Source: Opitutaceae bacterium
GTDB lineage: Bacteria; Verrucomicrobiota; Verrucomicrobiia; Opitutales; Opitutaceae
Length of the DNA: 64,000 bases
Direction: 5' to 3'
NCBI GenBank assembly: GCA_002713695.1
Contig: PAUB01000015.1
Location: 100,379-164,378 of the forward strand
In this document: piece after piece, positions 8,600 through 16,420 of the stretch
Position numbering within the stretch: the first letter of the stretch is position 1
Layout: each line of letters starts with the position of its first letter
Made by a program: the position numbers and the translations under genes
Notes under the pieces: model-generated
What the model was told of the DNA's origin: nothing
What the model saw: the letters and a program-made list of their open reading frames with translations, nothing else
Database searches by the model: none

Positions 8600-9001
8600 A
8601 TGTCATTACTTAACACTCCTATTCCTACCATTTGTCGCTCTGAGCGGACGAATCGCGAGGCTTCGAAAATTGAAGGCCCCGTGCAGAAGCCCTCCTACGC
8701 TATCACGGAATCGACCGAAGCCTTTGCTCTCACGGTTGACCTCCCCGGCGTGGCGAAAGACGGGCTAGAGGTGACTTCAGATACCGGTGAAATTCGGATC
8801 GTCGGTCGCCGCAACTGGAAACGCCCCGAAGGCTGGACCTCACTGCACCGCGAATCGGTTGACTCGACCTACGAGCTCGTGCTCACGTATGACAATGCGC
8901 TGAACAACGAGAAGATCACCGCGCAACTCCGTGATGGCGTGCTCAACGTCACTCTGCCGAAAGCCGAGGAAATCAAGCCGCGCAAGATCACGGTGGGATA
9001 A
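8600..9001 (+). CDS. Hsp20/alpha-crystallin small heat-shock protein (copy 2)
   Basis: A 133-residue Hsp20 paralogue with ALTVDLPGVAKDGLEV, the IRIVGRR strand and the closing LRDGVLNVTLPKAEEIKPRK block. It shares the KPRKITV tail with its neighbour, suggesting tandem duplication followed by divergence. Its N-terminal arm is shorter and lacks the WxGLxxEIDRLF region of copy 1, so the two could form mixed oligomers with different client range. A ribosome-binding site GAAAGGA is visible about 12 bases upstream, and the unit ends at the terminator at 9078-9116. Confidence 0.94.
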   Translation: MSLLNTPIPTICRSERTNREASKIEGPVQKPSYAITESTEAFALTVDLPGVAKDGLEVTSDTGEIRIVGRRNWKRPEGWTSLHRESVDSTYELVLTYDNALNNEKITAQLRDGVLNVTLPKAEEIKPRKITVG

Positions 9002-9011
9002 ACTTCAACTT

Positions 9012-9066
9012 TGTCATCGCGCGTCCGACAAGGGGTCCTCCCGAAGCGGGCAGCCTCGTGATGACA
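9012..9066. repeat. Short interrupted inverted repeat, possible diverged member of the TGTCATTGCGA family
   Basis: TGTCATCGCG at 9012 is mirrored by CGTGATGACA ending at 9066, with GC-rich internal sequence. The ends resemble the larger inverted repeats at 12486-12596 and 44908-45013. It could be a decayed copy or an unrelated hairpin behind the hsp20 unit. Confidence 0.35.
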
Positions 9067-9077
9067 ATGGTATTTCA

Positions 9078-9116
9078 GAGCCGGACGTTTAATCGCGTCC
9101 GGCTCTTTGTTTTTGA
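9078..9116 (+). terminator. Rho-independent terminator of the hsp20 unit
   Basis: Perfect 10-bp stem GAGCCGGACG/CGTCCGGCTC (9078-9087 with 9096-9105) and an 8-base loop, followed by TTTGTTTTT. It sits 77 bases after the second hsp20 stop codon. Confidence 0.88.
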
Positions 9117-9176
9117 TTTAAGTCTTCGCGATAATGGACTCGCGGAGCATACCAGACATTAAGCACACTTGGACCA

Positions 9177-9806
9177 ATGAATGAGCAGATATCGATCCCC
9201 GTGCTGATCTTTGGCGGTTTCCTTATCCTGATGGTGATTATCGCTCGGCTGGCGGCGAAATACTCACGGAAAGCCCATAACAATCTTTGCGAGTTGTCCC
9301 AGCGGCTGAATCTCAAGATGCAGGAAGTAAAACCCGTGCTCGGATATTATCAGCAGGCCGACCTCAATGGTGAGATCCGCGGCAAGCAAGTTCGTCTCTA
9401 CATCTACACGACCGGTACCAGTAAATCGAAGACCACCTGGGCTGCGATTTTAGTCGTGCCGCGCGAGCACGGCGGACTCACGTTTTCCATCACTCGACAG
9501 GGCTTCGGCTCGAGGGTTAAAGCGTTATTTGGGGCCGAGGAAATCAAAGTCGGCGACGAAAAGTTTGATCGCGAATGGTTTATCGAGACCAACGCACCGG
9601 ACTTTCTGGCGGCCGGACTTCTGCTGGAGCTGCAGCAAAAAATCCAGCCTCATCACGGCAATTGGAAACTCAAGGATGGCTCGATTATCTATTCAGAACA
9701 GGGCTCGTTCGCGGATCGGGAGCGTTGCACGCGCTTTATCGCGATCGCTGATGCCGCTTGCGATTTGGCCGATGTCGCGGAGGTTTACGCGAAGCAAAAA
9801 CAATGA
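9177..9806 (+). CDS. Membrane-anchored protein of unknown function
   Basis: A 209-residue protein with one N-terminal transmembrane helix (IPVLIFGGFLILMVIIARL, residues of about 7-25), then a soluble domain. The soluble part has alternating strands (QVRLYIYTTG, AAILVVPREHGGLTFSI) and a C-terminal helical region. No catalytic motif is recognised. Its last 4 bases overlap the start of the DCC-family gene (ATGA), so the two are translationally coupled and may work together. ATG 9177 is chosen because the helix starts right after it. Confidence 0.6.
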   Translation: MNEQISIPVLIFGGFLILMVIIARLAAKYSRKAHNNLCELSQRLNLKMQEVKPVLGYYQQADLNGEIRGKQVRLYIYTTGTSKSKTTWAAILVVPREHGGLTFSITRQGFGSRVKALFGAEEIKVGDEKFDREWFIETNAPDFLAAGLLLELQQKIQPHHGNWKLKDGSIIYSEQGSFADRERCTRFIAIADAACDLADVAEVYAKQKQ

Positions 9807-10240
9807 GCGATTCCCTCAAAATTTCCGGTCCCGTGCTCCTTTACGATGGCACCTGTGGTCTGTGTAACCGCAGTGTGCGGTTTTTGCTGCGGATGGATCG
9901 GCATGGGCGAATCAAGTATGCGGCCCTGCAGAGTGAACCGGCGCAGGCGTATCTGAGTTCGCAGGAACTTCCCACCGATGATTTTGATTCGCTCGTCTTC
10001 GTGCCGGACTGGTCACAGCCGGAACGTGGTGATTATTTACTCCGAACCAGTGGCGTAGTCGCGGCACTAAAAGTGTGCGGTGGATTCGCTAAAGCAATGG
10101 GTGCGGTGCTCGGCGTGATTCCGACCAGCTGGCGTGATGCGGGTTACAAGGTCATCGCTCGGTGGCGCTATCAGATCTGGGGCGAGTGGAAGACCTGCCC
10201 GATGCCGAAGCCTGAATGGACCAAGCGGTTTATCAGCTGA
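9803..10240 (+). CDS. DCC-family thiol-disulfide oxidoreductase-like protein
   Basis: A 145-residue protein starting at the ATG that overlaps the previous stop codon. The defining motif LLYDGTCGLCNRSVRFLL (D-G-x-C-x-x-C) is at residues of about 12-29. It is followed by KYAALQSEPAQAYL and a C-terminal helical part with TSWRDAGYKVIARWRYQIWG, which matches the conserved DCC tail (Y..iA..RYriwG). DCC proteins have a thioredoxin-like fold and are presumed redox-active; the substrate is unknown. The length is typical. Confidence 0.9.
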   Translation: MSDSLKISGPVLLYDGTCGLCNRSVRFLLRMDRHGRIKYAALQSEPAQAYLSSQELPTDDFDSLVFVPDWSQPERGDYLLRTSGVVAALKVCGGFAKAMGAVLGVIPTSWRDAGYKVIARWRYQIWGEWKTCPMPKPEWTKRFIS

Positions 10241-10243
10241 GTT

Positions 10244-10383
10244 TTTTAACCACGGATGAGCGCGGATCGACACGGATTAGGTTCGATCAGATGAAACGGT
10301 TTAACCACTAATTTTCGCTGATGGGCACTAATGGGCAATCAATCCGGATTAGCGGTTATTAGCGTGAATCAGCGGTTTTCATG
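10244..10383. repeat. Cluster of TTTAACCAC-type dispersed repeats
   Basis: Two adjacent blocks begin with TTTAACCACGGATG and TTTAACCACTAATTTTCGC and contain runs of GGATTAG, CACTAATGGGC and GATTAGCGG. The second block folds back on itself (GCTGATGGGCACTAATGG against CATTAGTGCC-like arms). Similar starts occur at 11278 (TTTAACCACGGATTGCACGG), 12417 (TTAAACCGCTAATGG) and 37308 (TTTAACCACTAAGGACACG), always in gene gaps. This is an intergenic repeat family of unknown function. Confidence 0.55.
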
Positions 10384-10391
10384 ATTGGATA

Positions 10392-11260
10392 TTACAGTTC
10401 TGAAAGCAACGGGATGGAATCGGCGGCGCCGGTTCGGGTCACGCAGATGGCGGCGGCGCGGCAGCCTTGGGCGAGGGCTTTGGCAGGGTCGTTGCTTTGC
10501 ATAAGTTCGGCGAGGAAGAAGCCGATAAACGTATCACCGGCGGCGGTGGTATCGATCGCGTCCACTGCTTGAGCTGATTCTTGATGAAGCGTTTCCGCGT
10601 CGAAGTAGATCGCGCCTTTTGATCCGAGAGTCAGCACGACCCCGGCCCGGGGATATTGGGCCAGCATTTCTTTTCGAATCGCATCCGGATCGGTTTCGCC
10701 GGTGAGTCCTTCGGCTTCGGTTTCGTTGAGCACGAATAGATCGACCAGATAGAGAGGGTAGTCGCGAATCGCCGAGGTCATCGGTGCGGGATTGAAAACG
10801 ATCCGCATCTTCCGGTCGTGTGCGGTTTGGATAGCTTCAGCGATCAGGTTGGTTTCGTTTTGGACCAGCAGAGTGTCGCCTTCCGCAAACGTGGCGCAGG
10901 CGGAGTGGATGTCGGCTTCGGTGATCGTTTGATTGGCTCCGCCATAAAGCACGATGGAGTTTTCTCCGGAGGGCTCGACTTGGATCATCGCATGACCGGT
11001 GGTGTGTCGCTTTCGTGTAAGTGGGTCGTGTCGATACCTTCTTTTTGGAGCCGTTCAACAAGCCAGTTGGCGTTACGGCCTATTCGTCCCGCGTGGAATG
11101 GCATCGCGTCCGCGCGAGCGAGGGCGACCGATTGATTGAACCCTTTGCCACCTGCAAAAATTTGGTAGCCGCTACTGCTCAGCGTCTCACCCGGTCGCAC
11201 GAAATGCTCGACCTCATAAACGTGATCAATGTTGACGGAACCTAGGTTGAGAATGGGCAT
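10392..11260 (-). pseudogene. rbsK: Ribokinase, split by a 2-base frameshift
   Basis: Two overlapping minus-strand frames together make one PfkB-family ribokinase of about 290 residues. The first frame (from 11260) begins LNLGSVNIDHVY and carries the GGKGFNQSVALAR sugar-binding block. It then runs into TGA at 10985-10987. The second frame continues from GENSIVLYGGANQ through LLVQNE, VFNPAPM, VLNETEAEGLTG, VLTLGSKGA and the catalytic AIDTTAAGDTFIGFFLAEL. At the junction the expected TGHAMIQV is present one frame away; two surplus bases in ACACCACC explain the shift. The frames touch as ATGA, so reinitiation could make a two-chain protein, but a mutation or sequencing error is simpler. The expected role is ATP-dependent ribose phosphorylation. 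Confidence 0.8.
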
Positions 11261-11394
11261 GGGGTGCGGGTTATCAGAATTTAACCACGGATTGCACGGA
11301 TGACACAGATATGAAAAAGAGGGTTAGATTATACATGTCGGACCCTTTCAAAGTATTTGTTCTCTGCTTGCTCTACGAACTCCTGTGAAAATAG

Positions 11395-12363
11395 CTACTT
11401 CTCCTTCTTCTCTTCCGGGATCAGGATCGAGGCGAGGACGGACGCGGTCAGGACACTGGCGATGACGGTGAGGGAGACCGTGATGCTGAGGTGGACCCAT
11501 GCTTCGATCAGCATTTTTACGCCGATGAAAGTAAGGATGAGCGCGAGGCCGATCTTCAGGTAGCGGAAGAGTTTCATGATGCCGTTGATCGCGAAGTAGA
11601 GGGAACGCAGGCCGAGGATCGCGAAGACGTTTGAGGTGAGGGCGATGAAGCCGTCGCGGGTGATCGCGAGCACGGCAGGAATCGAATCGACGGCGAATAC
11701 GAGGTCGGTCGTTTCGATGACGATGAGCACGATGAAGAGCGGCGTGGCCATGAGTTTGCCGGTCTCTTTGCTTTTGATGAAGAAGTCGCCGCCGTAGGAT
11801 TTTTCGGTCACCGGAAAAAAGCGCCGGAAGAGGCGCACGGCGAAGTAGTGATTGGGGTCAACGTCGACTTCGTCTTTGCCCGGCAGCGCCATTTTGATGC
11901 CGGTGTAAACGAGGAAGGCGCCGAAAATGTAGAGGACCCAGTGGAAGTGGCTGATCACACTCACGCCGACGAGAATGAATACGGCGCGCATGACGGCGGC
12001 GCCCACGATCCCCCAGAAGAGCACACGGTGTTGGTATTTCGGGGGAACTTTAAAGTAGGCAAAAACGAGAATAAAAACGAAGACGTTGTCCACACTTAGG
12101 CAGAGCTCGACGATGTAGGCCGCGAGAAACTCTTGGGCGGGTTGAGCGCCACGCCAGAACCAGATCACCGCGTTGAACGAGAGCGCGAGCGTGACCCAGA
12201 CGGCGCACCAACCGAGCGCTTCTTTGAGTTCAACTTCATGCGCCTCGCGCTGAAAAACGCCGAGGTCGATCGCGAGCATTGTAGCGATAAAGGTGAAAAA
12301 TCCGACCCAAGCCCACCAGGGGAGAGGCGGCATGGTTTCCACGATGGCGAGAAATTCAGGCAT
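11395..12363 (-). CDS. TerC/Alx-family integral membrane protein
   Basis: A 322-residue polytopic protein with about eight or nine hydrophobic helices. Family signatures: an acidic first-helix region (WWAWVGFFTFIATMLAIDLG), AYIVELCLSVDNVFVFILVF with conserved acidic and Asn residues within the membrane, LLFWGIVGA-like text (VLFWGIVGAAVMRA), and ETTDLVFAVDSIPAVLAITRD. TerC/Alx proteins are implicated in tellurite resistance and, more generally, in exporting manganese or other divalent metals across the inner membrane. It is a single gene between repeat-bearing gaps. The protein ends in a charged EEKKEK tail. Confidence 0.92.
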   Translation of the reverse strand: MPEFLAIVETMPPLPWWAWVGFFTFIATMLAIDLGVFQREAHEVELKEALGWCAVWVTLALSFNAVIWFWRGAQPAQEFLAAYIVELCLSVDNVFVFILVFAYFKVPPKYQHRVLFWGIVGAAVMRAVFILVGVSVISHFHWVLYIFGAFLVYTGIKMALPGKDEVDVDPNHYFAVRLFRRFFPVTEKSYGGDFFIKSKETGKLMATPLFIVLIVIETTDLVFAVDSIPAVLAITRDGFIALTSNVFAILGLRSLYFAINGIMKLFRYLKIGLALILTFIGVKMLIEAWVHLSITVSLTVIASVLTASVLASILIPEEKKEK

Positions 12364-12485
12364 TGGCGCGAGGATGCAGGCAATCTCGCGCGAGGGGCAA
12401 GCGGCGAGTGGCGGAGTTAAACCGCTAATGGACGCTGATGAACCTCATCAATGGATGAGGCATGATTTGGGTGATCCCTCTAAAC

Positions 12486-12596
12486 TGTCATTGCGAAGGA
12501 GTCCCGCAGTCGAGGGACGACTGTGGCAATCCACGACATTTCGAATGGCTACGCGCGATCGTGGATTGCCGCGTCGCGTCGCTCCTCGCAATGACA
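12486..12596. repeat. 111-base inverted repeat with TGTCATTGCGA ends
   Basis: TGTCATTGCGAAGGAG at the left end is mirrored by CTCCTCGCAATGACA at the right end. An inner pair (GGCAATCCACGA with TCGTGGATTGCC) extends the fold, giving a long cruciform. A second copy is at 44908-45013. It resembles the non-coding inverted repeats common in many bacterial genomes and may be a MITE-like element. Confidence 0.75.
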
Positions 12597-12618
12597 ATTG
12601 CTTCACGAAACCATATCC

Positions 12619-13475
12619 CTAATCGAGGGTTTGGCGGTAGCGTTTTACGCCGATGGCCATGACGATCACGAAGAAGAGAGTAAGGGGGCCGAGCTCGGGA
12701 GCGATTTCAAAGAGGCCATTTCCTTTGAGCAGGATGCCGCGCACGATCCGCAGAAAATGGGTAAGCGGGAGCACGCTGCCAATCCACTGTGCCCACTCGG
12801 GCATGCCGCGAAACGGAAACATAAATCCGGACAACAGAATCGACGGCAGGAAAAAGAAGAACGCCATTTGCACGGCTTGCAGTTGGTTTTTGGCGAGAGT
12901 CGAAAAAGTGATGCCGACCGCGAGACTCGCGGCGATGAAGAGAAATGCGACCGCGTAGAGCAGCGCGAGACTACCGACGAGGGGCACTGCAAAAATGAAG
13001 CGCGCGGGCCGGTGAGATCTCGATTGAGAGCGGTTTCGGAAATGACGCGAAGCGCACTCACGGCGGGGCCGACGGCCGACGGATCAGTCGCATCGGCTTC
13101 GATCAGCAGCGAGGGTTGTTCGCCGCGCAGGAGTTTACGGGAAAAATCGACGGGGATGTTGATGACAAATTGCACTTCGCCGCGACGAAGCATCTGGCGG
13201 GCTTCGGCTTCATTGTTCGTATTACGAACAAACTGAAAATAATCGCTGTGCTGCATCGCGGTGATGAGCGTGCGCGTGAACGGGCCTTCGTCGGCGGAAA
13301 GAATCGCGGTGGGAAGGTGCTTCGGATCGGAGTTGATCGCAAAGCCGAAGAGCATGAGCTGCATCAGCGGGATGCCGACCATCATGCCGAAGGTCACGCG
13401 GTCGCGCTTCATCTGGATAAACTCCTTGATGACGATCGCCCAAAGTCGATGGAGCGTAAAACGGTGCGCGCTCAT
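12619..13475 (-). pseudogene. ABC-2 type multidrug permease with an internal deletion and frameshift
   Basis: The N-terminal part from 13475 (MSAHRFTLHRLWAIVIKEFIQM, GIPLMQLMLFGFAIN, a large extracytoplasmic loop up to ALNRDLTG) reads in one frame. The C-terminal part (FIFAVPLVGSLALLYAVAF, FFFFLPSILLSGFMFPFRG, LTHFLRIVRGILLKG, GVKRYRQTLD) reads in another. They meet near 13000. A normal YhhJ/YbhR-type permease is about 370 residues; the second and third membrane segments are missing here, roughly 90-110 residues. The gene should have formed the membrane half of an efflux pump with the ATPase just upstream; it cannot do so now. Confidence 0.85.
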
Positions 13476-13662
13476 GAGAAATTATCCTTGGATTCGCCCA
13501 TGAGGCCGATGAAGACGTCTTCCAAACCGGATTCGATTTTGGTCCACGTGTGCTGATCGCTTTTCAAAGCAGCGATGGCAGCCTCAAGCTTGGCGGAGTC
13601 GTGACTGCTCACGTGGAGGATGTTTCCAAACGCGACGACTTGATCGATCCCATGGCCGGACG
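13472..13662 (-). pseudogene. 3' remnant of an ABC transporter ATPase gene
   Basis: About 63 codons survive: SGHGIDQVVAFGNILHVSSH, then a helical stretch and KIESGLEDVFIGLMGESK, ending in TGA that overlaps the permease start as ATGA. This is the accessory C-terminal domain of drug-export ATPases ('SLEDVFI.L'). Walker A, signature and Walker B are all gone. The fragment joins directly to the beginning of a membrane-fusion lipoprotein at about 13655-13665. Confidence 0.8.
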
Positions 13663-13731
13663 CGAGCAGCTCGATAGAAAGAGCAGTGTCGCTGCGCTGA
13701 GAATGAGATTAGTGAGGGAAATTTTTTTCAT
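13663..13731 (-). pseudogene. 5' remnant of a periplasmic adaptor (HlyD-like) lipoprotein gene
   Basis: From ATG 13731 the frame encodes MKKISLTNLILSAATLLFL followed by SSC, a lipoprotein signal ending in a lipobox Cys at 13666-13668. It then hits the junction with the ATPase remnant and stops within about 18 codons. The start overlaps the TetR gene's end by 23 bases, the arrangement expected for a TetR-adaptor-ATPase-permease efflux operon. Calling it an adaptor rests on this gene order, because the adaptor body is deleted. Confidence 0.55.
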
Positions 13732-14350
13732 ATTCTTTTCGTCCCTTGGGTGTGAGCAGACCGGTGTAGAAAATCCGTATCGCCTGATCGAAGGTTTGAG
13801 CGGGGGTAAGTTTCAGGCGTTCGAGAGTCGTGGGATTCATCATGCCTTGCATCGCATGCATATAAAATTGGCCTGCGAAAGTCGGATTCATGTCGTCGCG
13901 CACGGAGCCTCCGATTTGGCCTTCTTCGATGAAACGGCCGAAGGTATAACTGATGCTGGCACTTCGCGCCTCGCCGATATGCTCATAAATGTGCGGGGCG
14001 GAGCGTTGAATATCGCGGAGGATTTCGGGGCGGATGTGGCCGAGCCGCTTAATCATCATGAGAGCAAATCCGCGAAGCTTTTCGATAAAGCTCACGTGGA
14101 GTTGGAGGAGAATTTCGTCTACCTCGGTGCGGACACCGGCCGCGAATCTATCGATCGTGGAGATGATAATCGCGTCCTTGTTGGGAAAGTGCACGTAGAG
14201 GGTCTTTTTGCTCATCCCCAATTCACCCGCGAGTTTGTCCATCGTGAAGGCGCTGTAGCCGAAACTGAAGAGGTGCCGTTTCGCTTGCAGTAGGATGCGG
14301 TCGCGGACCGCGGCCTGCTTGCCAGAAGGTTTTTTGGTGGGAGTGGCCAT
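13709..14350 (-). CDS. TetR/AcrR-family transcriptional repressor
   Basis: A 213-residue regulator. The N-terminal helix-turn-helix reads RDRILLQAKRHLFSFGYSAF followed by TMDKLAGELGMSKKTLYVHFPNKDAI (residues of about 16-62). The rest is a helical ligand domain (MIKRLGHIRPEILRDIQRSAP and a C-terminal IFYTGLLTPKGR). It heads the broken efflux operon on the minus strand and would have repressed it. It looks intact, so it may now control only itself or distant targets. The inverted repeat at 14362-14389 is a candidate operator. Confidence 0.92.
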   Translation of the reverse strand: MATPTKKPSGKQAAVRDRILLQAKRHLFSFGYSAFTMDKLAGELGMSKKTLYVHFPNKDAIIISTIDRFAAGVRTEVDEILLQLHVSFIEKLRGFALMMIKRLGHIRPEILRDIQRSAPHIYEHIGEARSASISYTFGRFIEEGQIGGSVRDDMNPTFAGQFYMHAMQGMMNPTTLERLKLTPAQTFDQAIRIFYTGLLTPKGRKEYEKNFPH

Positions 14351-14361
14351 TGATAAACTAC

Positions 14362-14389
14362 AGAAACTAAAAATGTATTATCAGTTTCT
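14362..14389 (-). promoter_or_regulatory. Candidate TetR operator
   Basis: AGAAACT (14362-14368) and AGTTTCT (14383-14389) form a 7-base inverted repeat with a 14-base spacer, starting 12 bases upstream of the tetR start codon in an A+T-rich stretch. Position and symmetry fit an autoregulatory TetR site. No binding consensus is known for this regulator. Confidence 0.4.
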
Positions 14390-14530
14390 AATTAAGGTGA
14401 AAAGTTCTCCCCTCATGGATCTTGTTTTGATCCGGAAATCGCGACTTATTGGCCGTGAAGGGAATGTAAATGTGACTTAATTGAAAAAAGAGAGTGTATT
14501 TAAATTTGGTGCTCATAGGTTCACTTTCTG

Positions 14531-16420
14531 ATGCCTGACGAACCTCCCCCCGCCACCGCCGCGACCGTGCCTACAACAGGGCAATTGGTTCGACGGCTTT
14601 TGGGACTCGCATGGAATTACCGGCTGCACTGCATCGGGATTATTCTGATTCAGCTGGTGCTGCTGACCATGGGTATTTTTGGTCTCAGCTTTATCGGGGT
14701 AGGTATCGATTATATCCGACACGTGCTCACGCCTGAAGTAGCGGCGCCGATGCTGCCGCTGGGTCATGCGTTACCACTGCATTGGGAACCGATGCAGGTG
14801 TTGATGCTATTGGCGGGCACGATTCTCACACTGGCGTTGATTCGCGCGGTGCTGAATTACGTTTACGCGATTTCGATCAACGTGCTGGTGCACAAAAAGC
14901 TGGTGCTCGATATGCGCGGGAAGGTTTACGACAAGCTGCAGCGATTGAGCTTTCGTTTCTATGATGCGAATACGACCGGATCGATTATCCAACGCGTGAC
15001 GAGCGATGTGGGTGCGGTGCGGAGTTTTGTGGATCAGGTGCTGATTCAAACGGTGATCATGGTGATCTCGTTGTCCGTGTATTTGGTTTACATGGTTAAC
15101 CTCAGTCCCGGACTGACGATCGCGTGTTTGGCGACGACTCCGCTGCTGTGGATTATCTCGACGGTGTTTTCGCGGATCATCCAGCCGGAGTATGCGAAGA
15201 ACCGGATCCTCGCTGATCAGATGGTGCAAACGCTGGCCGAGAACGTGCAAGGTATCGCGGTTACGAAGGGTTCCGGGCGCGAACAGGAAGCGCAGGAGCG
15301 TTTTGATGTGGCGAACAACGCTGTGCTCGATCAGCAGCACAGTATTTTCCACAAAGTGAGTTTGTTTAATCCCACGGTGAGTTTTCTCACCCGGGTCAAC
15401 ATGATGGTGCTGCTCGGTTATGGTGGTTGGTTGGTGATTCGCGGTGAGCTGGCCTTGGGTGCGGGACTGGTGGTCTTTGCGGGATTGCTCGAACAATTTT
15501 CCGGACAGGTGAACAACGTCGCGAATTTGGCGAATACCGTGCAACAGTCGTTGATTGGCGCGCGTCGCGTTTTCGAAATTCTTGATGCGCCGATTGAAGT
15601 GAAGTCCGATCCCGAGGCGGTGCGACGTCAGAAACTCAAAGGGCACGTGCGCTTCGATAATGTGTCCTTTGCTTACACCGGGATCGAACAGGTGTTGAAG
15701 GAGGTTAATTTCGAAGTGAAGCCGGGCGAATGCGTGGCCATTCTTGGTGCGACGGGTGCGGGCAAGAGTGTGCTCATGAGCTTAATCCCGCGCTTCTATG
15801 ATGCGACTGAAGGCAGTTTGTTGATCGATAGTATCGATGTGCGGCGGATTCATCTCGATGACTTGCGCCGCAATATCGGGCTCGTGTTTCAAGAGAGCTT
15901 TTTGTTTTCGAATTCCGTGGCGGCCAACATCGCGTTTGGGCATCCCGAGGCGACGCTGGAGCAGGTGACGAAGGCGGCGAAGATCGCCTCGGCGCACGAT
16001 TTCATCATGGATCTGCCGAAGGGCTACGATACGATTCTGGGTGAGAGCGGAAACACCTTGTCGGGTGGGCAGCGGCAACGCTTGGCCATCGCGCGTGCGG
16101 TGCTCCTCGAGCCTCCGATCCTCTTGTTAGACGATCCCACCGCGGCGATTGATAGCGAAACCGAGGAAGACATTTTTTCAGCGTTGGATGGTGCGATGGA
16201 AGGCCGCTCGACGTTTATCGTCGCGCACCGTCTGAGCACCTTGCGGCGCGCAGACTACGTGATCGTGATGGATGGTGGCCGGATTGTGCAAAAGGGCACC
16301 CACGACGAATTGATGTCGCAACACGGCCCCTATAAACGCGTGGCCAATCTGCAGTTGGTCGATGGCCGGGAATTGAGCCAGAGTCCCTTTCCTCAGACTG
16401 AAAAGGAGGACGCGTCATGA
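14531..16420 (+). CDS. ABC exporter half-transporter, subunit 1 (degenerate Walker B)
   Basis: A 629-residue fusion of a six-helix export domain (residues of about 25-350) and a nucleotide-binding domain. Walker A GATGAGKS is at 406-413, the Q-loop is in LVFQESFLFS, the signature LSGGQRQR starts at 510, and the H-loop is in VAHRLSTL. Walker B reads LLLDDPTAAID: the residue normally Glu is Asp535, which usually abolishes hydrolysis at that site. The N-terminus is Pro/Ala-rich. The stop overlaps the start of the second half-transporter as ATGA, so they are made in equal amounts. Members export lipids, peptides or drugs; the substrate is not readable. Confidence 0.92.
   Translation: MPDEPPPATAATVPTTGQLVRRLLGLAWNYRLHCIGIILIQLVLLTMGIFGLSFIGVGIDYIRHVLTPEVAAPMLPLGHALPLHWEPMQVLMLLAGTILTLALIRAVLNYVYAISINVLVHKKLVLDMRGKVYDKLQRLSFRFYDANTTGSIIQRVTSDVGAVRSFVDQVLIQTVIMVISLSVYLVYMVNLSPGLTIACLATTPLLWIISTVFSRIIQPEYAKNRILADQMVQTLAENVQGIAVTKGSGREQEAQERFDVANNAVLDQQHSIFHKVSLFNPTVSFLTRVNMMVLLGYGGWLVIRGELALGAGLVVFAGLLEQFSGQVNNVANLANTVQQSLIGARRVFEILDAPIEVKSDPEAVRRQKLKGHVRFDNVSFAYTGIEQVLKEVNFEVKPGECVAILGATGAGKSVLMSLIPRFYDATEGSLLIDSIDVRRIHLDDLRRNIGLVFQESFLFSNSVAANIAFGHPEATLEQVTKAAKIASAHDFIMDLPKGYDTILGESGNTLSGGQRQRLAIARAVLLEPPILLLDDPTAAIDSETEEDIFSALDGAMEGRSTFIVAHRLSTLRRADYVIVMDGGRIVQKGTHDELMSQHGPYKRVANLQLVDGRELSQSPFPQTEKEDAS

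Noticed and set aside
12598..13556. Long plus-strand frames over the broken permease
   Set aside because: They are antisense to recognisable permease and ATPase sequence and show charge-rich, domain-less translations typical of shadow frames.
14807..15646. A 279-codon frame antisense to the first ABC subunit
   Set aside because: His/Arg/Gln-rich composition and complete overlap with a well-conserved gene indicate a codon-bias shadow.
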